Assembly: GCA_001769805.1 (NCBI GenBank)
Contig: MEPO01000016.1
Location: 49,132-113,131, forward strand
Reading direction: 5' to 3'
Source: Bdellovibrionales bacterium GWA1_52_35
GTDB lineage: Bacteria > Bdellovibrionota > UBA1018
Length of the DNA stretch: 64,000 nt
Under the pieces are notes generated by a model. That model saw only the letters and a program-made list of their open reading frames with translations, was not told where the DNA came from and ran no database searches. The translations under genes and the position numbers were made by a program. Position 1 is the stretch's first letter; every line of letters starts with the position of its first letter. Shown here piece after piece: positions 43,094-51,055 of this stretch.

Positions 43094-44374
43094 ATGGGTA
43101 TTCTTTCTTCGATGTACACGGGTATTACTGGTTTAACTGGTCAGGGCGAAGCCCTTGGAATCTACGGCGATAACATCGCAAACGCCAATACGACTGGATT
43201 TAAAGTCAGCCGCCCGGAATTCCAAGACGTTATCGCAAAATCCCTCAAAGGTTTGCTCGGTGGAAACCAGATCGGTCGCGGTACCCGGCTTTCCGCAGTG
43301 AATCCGATTTTTTCCCAGGGCTCCATCACTCAGACTGAAAACCCGACGGACCTGGCGATTACTGGTGACGGCTTCTTCGTCGTGGACGGTGTGGAAGGTC
43401 GCAGCTTCAGCCGCAACGGTTCTTTTCATTTTGATAAAGACGGCAAGCTCATCAATTCCGACGGCTATCATGTCCAGGGTTTCCAGGCTGACGAAAACGG
43501 CAAGATCAATTCCAAGATGGGTGCCATCAGCGTGGATCGCACGGTCGTCGATGCCAAAAACACAAAAGAAGTTCAACTTTTCATGAACCTGGATCTGCGC
43601 GCCGACAAGTCGATGGAGTTCGACCCCGCCAGGCCGGATCAGACTTCCCAGTTCGCGACCGGTGTCACCGTTTATGACACTGCCGGCACACCGCACGTCG
43701 TGACCTGTTATTTCAACAAGACCGATGATGGCACCTGGACCTGGAGAGCCATGGCCAAGGGTGATGAAATTGTCGGCGGGAAGCGCGATCAATTGGTTGA
43801 GCAGGCACGCGGCCGCTTGATTTTCGACAATGACGGCCGGTTGAAGGAGCAGAAGACTGACAAATCGTCCTTCAACTTCAATAAGGGCGCTCTTCCGGAT
43901 CAGGCGATCACTTTCAATTTCGGTGATGACAAATCCAAGGGCGGCACCGGTCTCTCGGTCACGCAGTATGGTACCGCTTCTGAAACGTACAAGACCTTGC
44001 AGGATGGGTACACCGCCGGCACGCTGGCTGGCCTGACCTTCAATGATGATGGTAATCTAGCCGCAATCTACAGCAACGGTCAGACCGTTAACCTTGCGCA
44101 GATCGCGCTTGCGAAATTCGAAAATCCGGAAGGCCTCTTCAAGAGCGGTCAGAACCGTTTCCGTGAAAGCCGGCTCTCCGGACAGGCAACGATCGGGGCT
44201 CCTTCCAGCGGTGGCCGCGGCCGCGTCTCTTCAAAGACGCTTGAATCCTCGACCACGGATATTGCCAGCGAGTTCATCAATCTGATGACCGCGCAACGCA
44301 GCTTCCAGGCGAACAGCAAAGTCGTCAGCACGGCTGACGAGCTCATGCAGGAAGTGATCAACCTGAAGAAGTAA
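43094..44374 (+). CDS. flgE: Flagellar hook protein FlgE
   Basis: This is a 426-residue hook subunit. The N-terminal D0 motif is GITGLTGQGEALGIYGDNIAN and the C-terminal one is TDIASEFINLMTAQRSFQAN, followed by VVSTADELMQEVINLKK. ENPTDLAITGDGFFVV is the family's D1 signature. GGAGG precedes the ATG. A strong terminator follows. Confidence 0.96.
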   Translation: MGILSSMYTGITGLTGQGEALGIYGDNIANANTTGFKVSRPEFQDVIAKSLKGLLGGNQIGRGTRLSAVNPIFSQGSITQTENPTDLAITGDGFFVVDGVEGRSFSRNGSFHFDKDGKLINSDGYHVQGFQADENGKINSKMGAISVDRTVVDAKNTKEVQLFMNLDLRADKSMEFDPARPDQTSQFATGVTVYDTAGTPHVVTCYFNKTDDGTWTWRAMAKGDEIVGGKRDQLVEQARGRLIFDNDGRLKEQKTDKSSFNFNKGALPDQAITFNFGDDKSKGGTGLSVTQYGTASETYKTLQDGYTAGTLAGLTFNDDGNLAAIYSNGQTVNLAQIALAKFENPEGLFKSGQNRFRESRLSGQATIGAPSSGGRGRVSSKTLESSTTDIASEFINLMTAQRSFQANSKVVSTADELMQEVINLKK

Positions 44375-44383
44375 GCTGAATTC

Positions 44384-44443
44384 AGCCTCGGGTGCCGTCA
44401 ATAATCCGTCAGAGGTTTGACGGCACCCTGAGGGCTCTTTTTT
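44384..44443 (+). terminator. Rho-independent terminator after flgE
   Basis: A long stem pairs the AGCCTCGGGTGCCGTCAA segment at 44384-44401 with 44417-44436, which is followed by CTTTTTT. It ends the first flagellar transcription unit just before the sigma-54 promoter of fliL. Confidence 0.88.
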
Positions 44444-44521
44444 CCCGGTAAAAAATTGCCGATAAAAAGGCTATAAAACCGCATATTTCTTGCCTAACAA
44501 ACAGAACGATCTTGCCTCCTC

Positions 44522-44537
44522 TGGCACTCGCATTGCA
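44522..44537 (+). promoter_or_regulatory. Sigma-54 promoter of the fliL operon
   Basis: TGGCAC-N5-TTGCA matches the -24/-12 consensus completely. Transcription would begin near 44548, about 24 bases before the fliL ATG. It follows directly after the flgE terminator, so it opens a new operon. Confidence 0.82.
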
Positions 44538-44571
44538 CAATAGAGTAGTCGAGCAGGGGGGATTGCCGTTC

Positions 44572-45174
44572 ATGGCTGCAGCGTCATCAGAAGATAATAG
44601 GGATTCACAGGAGATCTCATCCGGCGGTTCATCCGGCGGTGGAAGCAAACTTGTGCTCGCGCTGACCGGGGTCAATATCCTGGTGACTCTGGCTATGATC
44701 GCAATCTTGTTCATCTCTTTCCAAAAAGAAAAGAAACATTCCTCAGTTAATGACATTTCCACCGCCTCCGCGGCTAATGAAGGCAGTGCGGAAGGCGCTG
44801 ACAAGGAAGGCGCTCCTGGTGGAGGAAAGCCGGGAGAGGGAGCCAAGAAGAGGGCCTCCGATTTTGGCAAAATGGTGACGCTCGAGCAGTTCACCGTCAA
44901 TCTCGCAACGCCTGGAAGTGTTAATCCAAAATTTGTCCGTGTAAACATATCGTTAGAAGTACCCAGTGAGGATTCTGAGGCAGAAGTCAATCTGAAGATG
45001 CCCCAGGTCCGAAACGTGATTATTGATCTGTTCAACAGCAAACGCCCTGCCGATTTGGCTACTGCGGAGGGGCGTGATTACCTGAAAGATGAAATCAGAA
45101 CGGCGATCAATACTTTTCTCATGACGGGAAAAGTAAAGGGCGTCTTTTTCACCAGCTTTGCGATGACCACTTAG
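44572..45174 (+). CDS. fliL: Flagellar basal body-associated protein FliL
   Basis: About 200 residues with one membrane helix (LVLALTGVNILVTLAMIAILF) and a periplasmic domain containing LEQFTVNLATPG and VRVNISLEVPSE, both typical of FliL. FliL surrounds the stator. The start at 44572 has AGGGGGG upstream; a TTG-started frame 60 bases upstream overlaps the sigma-54 promoter and would begin before the predicted transcript. Confidence 0.92.
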   Translation: MAAASSEDNRDSQEISSGGSSGGGSKLVLALTGVNILVTLAMIAILFISFQKEKKHSSVNDISTASAANEGSAEGADKEGAPGGGKPGEGAKKRASDFGKMVTLEQFTVNLATPGSVNPKFVRVNISLEVPSEDSEAEVNLKMPQVRNVIIDLFNSKRPADLATAEGRDYLKDEIRTAINTFLMTGKVKGVFFTSFAMTT

Positions 45175-45240
45175 GTCTCCGGAGTAGGTGTGTGATTGGT
45201 GCGGGCAAGATGCCCGCTTAAATGGGAAGGCTAGGAAGGC

Positions 45241-46299
45241 ATGAACCAGGTACTAACCCAATCAGAAGTCGATGCGCTGCTCAGTGCAGTGGTGGATGGC
45301 TCTGTCGAGAGTACTCCCGGCGCGGCTGCGGATCCGGTAGCTGCTTTTGGCGGAGGTGCGCCGGAAGGCCTTTCAGGAGGTGACGGTGCAACCGTCGCGG
45401 GCGCTTTTGGTGCCGATCTGGAGGTCACTCCTTATGATCTCACCAACCAGGACCGGGTCATTCGCGGGAGAATGCCGACGCTTGATATCATTTACGAGCG
45501 CTTCATTCGGCTCTATCGCATGTCCCTTTCGAATTCCTTGCGCAAAATTGCCACAATCAGCATTATTTCCACCGATCTCCTGAAATTTGGGGAATTCGTC
45601 AATACGCTCCCGATCCCGAGCTGCATGTGCATCATGCGTTTCGAAAGTCTTCATGGACCCGCGCTGCTCGTATTTGAATCCAAGCTGGCTTATGCGCTGG
45701 TGGACAGTTTTTTCGGTGGTACTGATCGTCCTTATACGAAGATTGAAGGCAAGGAATTTACGCGGATCGAACTTTCGATCATGCGCAAGGTGATGGATCT
45801 CGCGATTCGGGATCTTGAGGAGGCCTGGGCGCCGGTTCACAAGGCGGACATCTCTTTCCTCAGGACGGAAGTGAATCCCCAGTTCGTCGGTGTGGTTCCT
45901 CCTTCGGATGTGATTATTTCCACCACTTTCGAAGTGGAGCTGGAGAATGCAAGCGGCACGATCGCTCTGGTTATCCCGTATTCGACGATTGAACCGATCA
46001 AGAACAAGTTGAATGCCTCGTTCCAGACGGAATCCGACCGGGTGGACAAGGAATGGACGGCAAAAATGGAAGAACATCTCCGCAATACCGAGGCGGATAT
46101 CCGCGTGAACCTGGGTTCGGCGAATATCACAGTGGGAGATCTGGTGAATTTGAGTGTGGGGGATATCATTCCTCTGTCGCAGAATGCGGATGGAGAGTTG
46201 GACATCCTCGTTGAAGGTGTAGGTAAATTCAAATCGGTGTTTGGGATCTCCCGCGGAAATCGGGCGGTTCAAATCACAAGAGTTCCGGACAGTGAATAG
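45241..46299 (+). CDS. fliM: Flagellar motor switch protein FliM
   Basis: This is a 352-residue C-ring protein. The CheY-P binding motif LTQSEVDALL is at residues 5-14, implying chemotactic control of rotation. Core motifs are RMPTLDIIYERFIRLYRMSL and GTIALVIPYSTIEPI. A glycine- and alanine-rich linker at about 20-55 is longer than usual. The ribosome site is GGAAGG. Confidence 0.95.
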   Translation: MNQVLTQSEVDALLSAVVDGSVESTPGAAADPVAAFGGGAPEGLSGGDGATVAGAFGADLEVTPYDLTNQDRVIRGRMPTLDIIYERFIRLYRMSLSNSLRKIATISIISTDLLKFGEFVNTLPIPSCMCIMRFESLHGPALLVFESKLAYALVDSFFGGTDRPYTKIEGKEFTRIELSIMRKVMDLAIRDLEEAWAPVHKADISFLRTEVNPQFVGVVPPSDVIISTTFEVELENASGTIALVIPYSTIEPIKNKLNASFQTESDRVDKEWTAKMEEHLRNTEADIRVNLGSANITVGDLVNLSVGDIIPLSQNADGELDILVEGVGKFKSVFGISRGNRAVQITRVPDSE

Positions 46300-46314
46300 G
46301 AATCAGGAGAAATT

Positions 46315-46728
46315 ATGAACGATCAAGCAGCATCCCCACTGGGCGATATCAATATGGGTGACATCGGAGCCGCGCTGGCTTCCGCAGGTTCGCAATCAAC
46401 ATCGATGGACGCGCCGGCCGCACCTGCAGCCGCAAACGCAATCCGGGCGGCGGTATCGGGGCAGCCGGTGCAGTCTTTGGATTTCATTCTTGATATTCCG
46501 CTCAAAGTGACTGTTGAGCTCGGGCGATCGAAGATGGCGATCCGGGATATTCTGCAGCTGGCCCAGGGTTCGGTGATCGAACTATCGAAATTTGCCGGTG
46601 AACCACTCGAGGTTCTCGTGAATGAGAAGCTCATCGCACGCGGAGAAGTCGTTGTGGTGAATGAGAAATTTGGCGTCCGTCTTACCGATATCATCTCGCC
46701 GGTTGAACGGATCGAGCAGTTGAAATAG
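46315..46728 (+). CDS. fliN: Flagellar motor switch protein FliN
   Basis: This is a 137-residue protein. The C-terminal SpoA domain is complete: [20 protein letters not shown], then [19 protein letters not shown] and [18 protein letters not shown]. The N-terminal 55 residues are Ala-rich. It forms the C-ring with FliM and FliG and follows fliM by 15 bases. Confidence 0.95.
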   Translation: MNDQAASPLGDINMGDIGAALASAGSQSTSMDAPAAPAAANAIRAAVSGQPVQSLDFILDIPLKVTVELGRSKMAIRDILQLAQGSVIELSKFAGEPLEVLVNEKLIARGEVVVVNEKFGVRLTDIISPVERIEQLK

Positions 46729-46776
46729 TCCCGACTTAAATAGTTCTGTTCGTTCATTTGCCAAGGAAGGCGAAAA

Positions 46777-48033
46777 ATGGAAACTCAAGGACGATTCAAA
46801 TTAGGTGCGGTGGTGCTCGGAGCGGCCCTGCTGCTCGCCGGACCGGCACAGGCAAACCTGCTGGGTCTGAAACAGGTTCAGGTTAGCGATGGTTCGCAGG
46901 TTGATATACTTTTTGATGGCAAGGTGAATAAGAACCAGCTGCGGACCGAGTTTTTCAATGACATCATCCAGATCAGTCTGACGGATACGGCGGTTTATCC
47001 TGCCAAGATCTCCTCCATCAATGGACCGATCCTCAGTAAGATCTTTGCTTACCAATATGCCCCGAAGCTGGTTCGCTGCCGTCTGACGGTGAAAGGCAAG
47101 GCGGAGGCATTCAAAGATCACGTGAAGATCATCCCCAATGGAAGCATCCTGACGGTGCGCTTTGATGACGGACTGGTCAATTCCGCGACTGCGGCAGCAG
47201 CTGCGGTCAAGAAGGCCCCGGCCTCCGATAAAATCGTGATCACCAAGGCCGCACCCAAAGCAGCGCCGAAAGTTGCCCCGGATCTCGATTCGGAGCAGCG
47301 CTCCCTGCTTGAACGTGTCCTGAAATCTGATAATAAACCGGCCGAAAAGCTGATCGTGGAAAAGTCGGTCGCATCAAAACCGGCCGAAAAAGCTCAGACG
47401 CAAGCAGCCCGGCCGCTCGGCGGAGGCGCCAAGCCGATGATGAGTCCCCTGCGAGTCATGGGTAAACTGGGGTTGATCATCGGTGTTCTTCTGGCGTGCC
47501 TGATCGGGTTCAAAAAATTGCTGAAGGGCAATTCGGCTTTGAGCAAGCTTGCCAAGAGCAGCATCGGCAAGAAGAAAATGATCGAGGTCCTTTCGACTCA
47601 TCACCTGGGTCCGAAGAAAAGCATTGCTGTCGTCAAGATCGCCGGAAGAATGCTGGTTCTGGGTATTGCCAATGAGTCCATCAATCTGATCGCCCAGTTG
47701 AACCAGCCGGCAGATTCCGTCTCCGGGCTGGATTTATCAGAACTTGAGGATCTCGGCCTGATGGGAGTGTCCGGTAATACGACGCCGGCGATAGCGATGC
47801 CGAAAGCCAATCCTGTGAACACGCCTTCCTTCAAACAGGTTGCTGCACCCGCACAGAATTCGGATTCCGATATTTTCGCGAAATTCCTGGATTCTGAGGC
47901 TTCGAAACCGGCCACCTACAGCGCGGCCGTGAATCATTCCGCTTTGAAGAGTACGGCTTCCAGAGCCACCGCCGCACCCAACAGTGTTCGAGCTCAGATT
48001 CGCAATCGGCTGGAGGGTTTGAAACAATTATGA
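46777..48033 (+). CDS. fliO: AMIN-domain/FliO fusion protein
   Basis: This is a 418-residue protein, much longer than E. coli FliO (about 120). A signal peptide (LGAVVLGAALLLAGPAQA) is followed by an AMIN-like domain (about 30-130, with KQVQVSDGSQVDILFDGKVN). An Ala/Lys-rich linker leads to a membrane helix (LGLIIGVLLACLIGFKK) and a cytoplasmic FliO domain (KMIEVLSTHHLGPKKSIAVVK). FliO helps assemble the export-gate protein FliP. The AMIN part may tie the export gate to peptidoglycan. It overlaps fliP by four bases. Confidence 0.86.
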   Translation: METQGRFKLGAVVLGAALLLAGPAQANLLGLKQVQVSDGSQVDILFDGKVNKNQLRTEFFNDIIQISLTDTAVYPAKISSINGPILSKIFAYQYAPKLVRCRLTVKGKAEAFKDHVKIIPNGSILTVRFDDGLVNSATAAAAAVKKAPASDKIVITKAAPKAAPKVAPDLDSEQRSLLERVLKSDNKPAEKLIVEKSVASKPAEKAQTQAARPLGGGAKPMMSPLRVMGKLGLIIGVLLACLIGFKKLLKGNSALSKLAKSSIGKKKMIEVLSTHHLGPKKSIAVVKIAGRMLVLGIANESINLIAQLNQPADSVSGLDLSELEDLGLMGVSGNTTPAIAMPKANPVNTPSFKQVAAPAQNSDSDIFAKFLDSEASKPATYSAAVNHSALKSTASRATAAPNSVRAQIRNRLEGLKQL

Positions 48034-48836
48034 GGACTCTCGGCCAATCACGCGCAGCACTCTGGAGTGGAATCGTCATGCTCGGGACCTTCGTTTGCTG
48101 TCTGACTCCCGCTTTCGCGGAGAGTGGTGGAGGCGCCTATATTCCCGGAACATCTGGGTTGACCCTTCCTTCACTCAGTCTGTCTTTTGCGAACAGTCAG
48201 AAGCCCTCGGACCTGGTTTCCGTTCTGCGCATTGTGATGATGCTGACGGTCTTGACTCTGGCACCCGCGATTCTCATCATGATGACCTCGTTTACTCGCA
48301 TTGTTGTCGTTCTGAGTTTTGTCCGCCAGGCACTTGGAACCCAGCAGATGCCGCCGAATCAGCTGATTGTGGGTCTTTCACTTTTTCTTTCGTTCTTCGT
48401 GATGGCTCCGACGTTCAAGGCTGTCAACGTCAATGCAATTGAGCCGTTCCTGGCTGAAAAGATCGATCAGAAGACCGCTTTTGATCGGGCCGAAGCCCCG
48501 TTCAGGGAGTTCATGTTCTCGCAAACGCGCGAAAAGGATCTCGAGCTCTTTCTGACGCTTTCCAAAGAGGCCAAGCCGAAGAACCGGGATGATGTCGCAA
48601 CCTATGTTCTGGTTCCGGCTTTCGTGATCAGCGAGTTGAAGACCGCGTTTCAGATCGGATTCATGCTTTATCTGCCGTTTCTCGTGCTGGATATGGTCGT
48701 CGCAAGTGTTCTGATGGCGATGGGTATGATGATGGTTCCGCCCGCCGTGATTTCTCTGCCATTCAAGCTGCTGCTCTTCGTGCTGGTGGATGGCTGGGAA
48801 CTGGTTGTGGGCAGTTTGATGAAGAGTTTCGGATGA
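48030..48836 (+). CDS. fliP: Flagellar export gate protein FliP
   Basis: This is a 268-residue protein with a cleavable-type N-terminal segment and four membrane helices. Family motifs are LTLAPAILIMMTSFTRIVVV, LSLFLSFFVMAPTF and FLPFLVLDMVVASVLMAMGM. It forms the core of the export gate with FliQ and FliR. The N-terminal leader is longer than E. coli's. Confidence 0.95.
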   Translation: MRTLGQSRAALWSGIVMLGTFVCCLTPAFAESGGGAYIPGTSGLTLPSLSLSFANSQKPSDLVSVLRIVMMLTVLTLAPAILIMMTSFTRIVVVLSFVRQALGTQQMPPNQLIVGLSLFLSFFVMAPTFKAVNVNAIEPFLAEKIDQKTAFDRAEAPFREFMFSQTREKDLELFLTLSKEAKPKNRDDVATYVLVPAFVISELKTAFQIGFMLYLPFLVLDMVVASVLMAMGMMMVPPAVISLPFKLLLFVLVDGWELVVGSLMKSFG

Positions 48837-48848
48837 AGGAGATGATTT

Positions 48849-49118
48849 GTGAGTGAAGAAATGGTCATGACCCTGGGCTCAGAAGCCATCAAGACGATGA
48901 TGATGCTGGCCGGTCCTCTTCTTCTGGCAGCGATGGTGATCGGTATGCTTGTCAGCTTGTTGCAGGCGATCACGCAGATCAATGAAGCCACTCTCACATT
49001 CATTCCCAAAATGATCGCAGTGATTCTCGTCCTGGTTGTGATGGCTCCCTGGATGCTCGACATGATTCAGCAGTACACAATTCAAGTGCTCGGGAGTGCA
49101 GGGGAACTTGTCAGGTAG
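48849..49118 (+). CDS. fliQ: Flagellar export gate protein FliQ
   Basis: An 89-residue two-helix membrane protein of standard length. The GTG start has AAGGAG eight bases upstream. Motifs are VIGMLVSLLQAITQINEATL and FIPKMIAVILVL. It lies between fliP and fliR. Confidence 0.95.
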   Translation: MSEEMVMTLGSEAIKTMMMLAGPLLLAAMVIGMLVSLLQAITQINEATLTFIPKMIAVILVLVVMAPWMLDMIQQYTIQVLGSAGELVR

Positions 49119-49135
49119 AGGAGTAGCAAAGAACA

Positions 49136-49951
49136 ATGTCGCTTTTTAACTTCAATCAGCAGGAATTGCTCAGCTTCTTCGCGGTACTTGTCCGCTACAG
49201 CGTGCTGTTTGCCATTCTGCCCTTTGTCGGCGACAAATCCGTTCCCGGTCAGACGAAAGTCCTGCTGGCTCTGGTAGTGACAATCGCTTTATTTCCCGCA
49301 TTGGTTTCAAGCGGGCAGGTGAAACCGGGAGATGCCCTGGTCTGGGGCGCGAGTGCTTCCGGTATTATCAGCACGATCACCCTCGAAGTTCTCTTCGCGC
49401 TTGCTCTTGGATTTGTTGCCCGGATCATGTTCGACGGGATTCTTATGGGTGGCAATCTGATGGGAAGCTTCATGGGCTTCTCGATCGCCAGCACGTATGA
49501 TTCACATCAGGAGTCGCAGTCGCAAGTGGTTGCCCAGGTGCAGATGACTCTGGCGATGCTGATTTTTCTCGTCTTGGATGGTCATCACCTCATGTTGCGC
49601 GCGGCCCTCGACAGCTATCGCGTCGTAGGCGTGGGGAGTCTGAATATCGGGTTTGGCCCGGCGTTCGTCGACAAGCTGATCCAGTTGAGCGGGAGTGTGA
49701 TCACTTTCGGGATGGAGCTTGCGGCTCCCATTGCCATTTCACTTTTCGCGGTCAATGTTGTTTTCGGAGTACTTGGCAAAGCGATGCCACAGCTGAATAT
49801 TCTCGTTCTGTCTTTTGCCGCCAGCGGTTTGATCGGTTTGGGTGTCCTGTTCTTGAGCCTTCCGGAATTTCAAGGATTGATTGCCAATTACCTGGGACAG
49901 ATCGGGGAGTGGATGGAGGCCGTGACTTTGCTCATGGCCAAGGGGACCTGA
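49136..49951 (+). CDS. fliR: Flagellar export gate protein FliR
   Basis: This is a 271-residue protein with about six membrane helices. Family features include LVRYSVLFAILPFVGDKSVP, GFVARIMFDGILMGGNLMG and ELAAPIAISLFAVNVVFGVL followed by PQLNIL. It completes the FliPQR channel. It is followed after three bases by flhB. Confidence 0.94.
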   Translation: MSLFNFNQQELLSFFAVLVRYSVLFAILPFVGDKSVPGQTKVLLALVVTIALFPALVSSGQVKPGDALVWGASASGIISTITLEVLFALALGFVARIMFDGILMGGNLMGSFMGFSIASTYDSHQESQSQVVAQVQMTLAMLIFLVLDGHHLMLRAALDSYRVVGVGSLNIGFGPAFVDKLIQLSGSVITFGMELAAPIAISLFAVNVVFGVLGKAMPQLNILVLSFAASGLIGLGVLFLSLPEFQGLIANYLGQIGEWMEAVTLLMAKGT

Positions 49952-49954
49952 GCC

Positions 49955-51052
49955 ATGGCAGAGCAACAGGAAGACAGATCCCCGGAAGATCTCTCAGAAG
50001 AGATATCTCCTTATCGCCTTGAAGAGCAACGCAAGAAAGGCCAGGTTTCGCAGAGTCGAGAGCTTTCTGCGCTGGCCGCCCTGCTGGCCGCCGGCGTGAC
50101 GGCATACCTCATGGCGCCAAGCATGCAAGGTCAGCTCACGGAGTTCATGCAGGAGGTATTCCGGACGGATCTTTCGGCCCGGGCCAATTTGGGTGATGCC
50201 TCTGTGGCCAAGGTCCTCTTCATGAAAGCGCTGTACATCATCGGTGCGATTGGCCTGCCGGTTTCAATTGCGGGATTTATTGCTGGTGCCGCAGCCAGCT
50301 TCACGCAGGTGGGAAGCATATTTTCTTTTGATCCCATTTCGCCAAACTTCGAAAAAGTGAACCCGTTAAGTGGAATCAAAAAGCTTGTTTCCAAGCGGGT
50401 CGCCATGGATGGCTTGCGTCTGATTTTCAAGACGTTGACGGTTCTGTTGATTGCCTATGTGGTGCTGAAAACTGAGATCCTGAATTCACCGGCCCAGGTG
50501 GGGCAGGCGCCGGTAACGGTTCTGGCTGCCTTCGCCCGATCGGCAAAAATCATATTTCTCGCCTTGATCAGTGTGCTCTTTGTTTTTGCGGCAATAGATT
50601 TCGCGATGCAGAGACATGAGTACAACAAGGGTCTGCGAATGACCAAGCAGGAAGCCAAGCAAGAAGCCAAGGAACGCGACGGTGATCCGCAGATCAAAGC
50701 CCGAATCAGGTCTGTTCAGCGGGAAATGGCGCGTCGGCGGATGATGCAGGCGGTGAAAAAAGCCCACGTGATCATCACCAATCCGACCCATATCGCGATC
50801 GCGGTGGTTTACGAGAAAGACAAAATGGCGGCGCCTCGTGTGGTGGCCAAAGGCGCGGATTTCCTGGCGCAAAGAATCAAGAAAGTCGCGGCCGATGCCG
50901 GTATTCCCCTGGTGGAGAACGTACCGCTCGCCCGAACACTTTATAAGACCGTGAAAGTTGGACAGTACATTCCCCGCGCACTGTATCAGGCGGTGGCTGA
51001 AGTGCTGGCATACGTTTACCGGCTCAAACGCCCGAACCGAGAGGATCTGTAA
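49955..51052 (+). CDS. flhB: Flagellar export switch protein FlhB
   Basis: This is a 365-residue protein with four membrane helices and a cytoplasmic domain with the autocleavage site NPTH, Asn at residue 276, in ITNPTHIAIAVVYEKDKM. Other motifs are EEQRKKGQVSQSRELSALAA and IPLVENVPLARTLYKTVKVG. Cleavage at NPTH switches export from hook to filament substrates, in coordination with FliK. Confidence 0.96.
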   Translation: MAEQQEDRSPEDLSEEISPYRLEEQRKKGQVSQSRELSALAALLAAGVTAYLMAPSMQGQLTEFMQEVFRTDLSARANLGDASVAKVLFMKALYIIGAIGLPVSIAGFIAGAAASFTQVGSIFSFDPISPNFEKVNPLSGIKKLVSKRVAMDGLRLIFKTLTVLLIAYVVLKTEILNSPAQVGQAPVTVLAAFARSAKIIFLALISVLFVFAAIDFAMQRHEYNKGLRMTKQEAKQEAKERDGDPQIKARIRSVQREMARRRMMQAVKKAHVIITNPTHIAIAVVYEKDKMAAPRVVAKGADFLAQRIKKVAADAGIPLVENVPLARTLYKTVKVGQYIPRALYQAVAEVLAYVYRLKRPNREDL

Positions 51053-51055
51053 AGC

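Noticed and set aside
44458..44465. GCCGATAA as a sigma-28 -10 element before fliL
   Set aside because: There is no TAAA 15 bases upstream (the position is TTTT inside the flgE terminator), and a perfect sigma-54 promoter lies downstream.
44512..44571. Longer fliL starting at TTG
   Set aside because: This region contains the sigma-54 promoter; the predicted transcript starts after it and the ATG at 44572 has a good ribosome site.
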